Shown here: one piece after another, positions 13,331 through 13,656 of the stretch | How the letters are laid out: the number at the start of each line of letters is the position of its first letter | How positions within the stretch are numbered: the first letter of the stretch is position 1 | Assembly (NCBI GenBank): GCA_028718575.1 | Contig: JAQULN010000014.1 | Span: forward strand, 1,505 to 15,160 | Reading direction: 5' to 3' | DNA: 13,656 nucleotides | Source: Candidatus Krumholzibacteriia bacterium | GTDB lineage: Bacteria > Krumholzibacteriota > Krumholzibacteriia > LZORAL124-64-63 | Notes under the pieces: model-generated | What the model was told of the DNA's origin: nothing | Databases searched by the model: none | Seen by the model: the letters and a program-made list of their open reading frames with translations, nothing else | Position numbers and translations under genes: made by a program

Positions 13331-13369
13331 AAGGACGGGCCGGCCGGCTCGGGGTGGGCCGACCGGCCC
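13331..13369 (-). terminator. Rho-independent-like terminator after the right-edge gene
   Basis: Arms 13337-13347 and 13359-13369 pair over 11 bp with one mismatch, around an 11-base loop. On the minus strand the stem is followed by GTCCTTTTGC, a short T-run. It lies about 68 bases after the stop of the partial gene at 13437 and just before the promoter of the P-loop gene, so it fits a terminator between the two. Confidence 0.55.
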
Positions 13370-13436
13370 TGAGGTCGGTCGTTCTGGTTGTGGTTGCGCT
13401 ACGCCAGGTTTGCCTGCCCGCCACCTGGAGAGCTGT

Positions 13437-13656
13437 CTAATCGCCGCAGAACGCCGACCAACGCCCGTTGAATGTTCCCGCCGGACGCTGCGGGTGCATC
13501 ATGAACTGTCCTCCGAAATGGCCCAGGACGTCGTTGTCGCCGCTGAACCAGCGACCCTGGAACCAACCGTAGTCGGGCCGCGGGCCGGTCTCCCAGGTGC
13601 CCGCCAACAGACCCAGACAGTGACCGTTGCGGCCGATGTATTTGCCGAAGAAGACC
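13437..13656 (-). CDS. Gly/Trp-rich repeat protein, C-terminal fragment
   Basis: The gene enters from the right edge on the minus strand; the frame is open from 13655 to a TAG at 13439-13437, giving 72 residues with no start inside the window. The fragment is rich in Gly, Trp and Phe and shows imperfect short repeats of an aromatic-x-GRW or G-T-W type: LAGTWETG, YGWFQGRWFSG, LGHFGGQF and AGTFNGRWSAFCGD. Their spacing of roughly 20-25 residues suggests stacked beta hairpins, as in repeat proteins of the cell surface, which is inference. Two cysteines occur (HCLGL and AFCGD). I cannot name a family from the fragment. The regular repeats, the terminator that follows and the lack of stops in this frame support a real gene. 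Confidence 0.65.
   Translation of the reverse strand, partial: VFFGKYIGRNGHCLGLLAGTWETGPRPDYGWFQGRWFSGDNDVLGHFGGQFMMHPQRPAGTFNGRWSAFCGD

Noticed and set aside
1..13656. CRISPR array, tRNA, rRNA, insertion sequence or defence island
   Set aside because: No regular spaced repeats, cloverleaf-like elements, transposase motifs or known defence domains were seen on either strand by eye.

Overview
This window looks like chromosomal DNA from a high-GC Gram-negative bacterium. No rRNA, tRNA, CRISPR array, transposase or phage gene is visible. Three things point to a diderm outside the well-studied Proteobacteria. One is a porin with a signal peptide and a C-terminal aromatic residue. The second is a secreted glycoamylase-family enzyme ending in a FlgD-Ig-like/type IX-type sorting domain. 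The third is a secreted protein ending in an acidic-W-VK-LFR tail. These traits fit an FCB-superphylum relative or a neighbouring candidate phylum such as Eisenbacteria or Krumholzibacteriota. That placement is inference; no marker gene is present to confirm it.

Layout. Positions 1-1537 carry the end of the glycoamylase-like enzyme and a small secreted protein of unknown function, closed by a perfect 12-bp GC hairpin. Positions 1680-2768 hold a lone MsmK/UgpC-type sugar-ABC ATPase. It converges, with one base between stop codons, on a cytidylate-kinase-like gene (2770-3480, minus strand) that has a good promoter of its own. Upstream of that on the minus strand lies cydAB, cytochrome bd oxidase (3587-5958), with ATGA-coupled genes. 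A 157-bp divergent region separates cydA from a CefD-like class V aminotransferase-fold gene (6116-7291), which appears to be leaderless. A minus-strand outer-membrane porin (7349-8383) follows, then a 232-bp intergenic region with an 11-bp-stem hairpin and a G8TG4 tract.

Positions 8616-11790 form a plus-strand operon: a FadM-like acyl-CoA thioesterase, an Nramp-fold transporter without the usual metal-binding motifs, and a PutP-like sodium/solute symporter. A small two-helix membrane protein follows, behind a structured leader. It converges on a minus-strand P-loop protein of unknown function (12247-13221) with a strong promoter. The right edge holds the C-terminus of a Gly/Trp-rich repeat protein, read on the minus strand and followed by a terminator.

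Functional links. The clearest units are the cydAB respiratory oxidase and the thioesterase/Nramp-like/symporter operon. The rest is a mixture of envelope, secreted and housekeeping functions. No stretch of more than 300 bases lacks a gene. I see no assembled defence or mobile system. The most unusual items are the motif-less Nramp relative in its operon and the unassigned P-loop protein.
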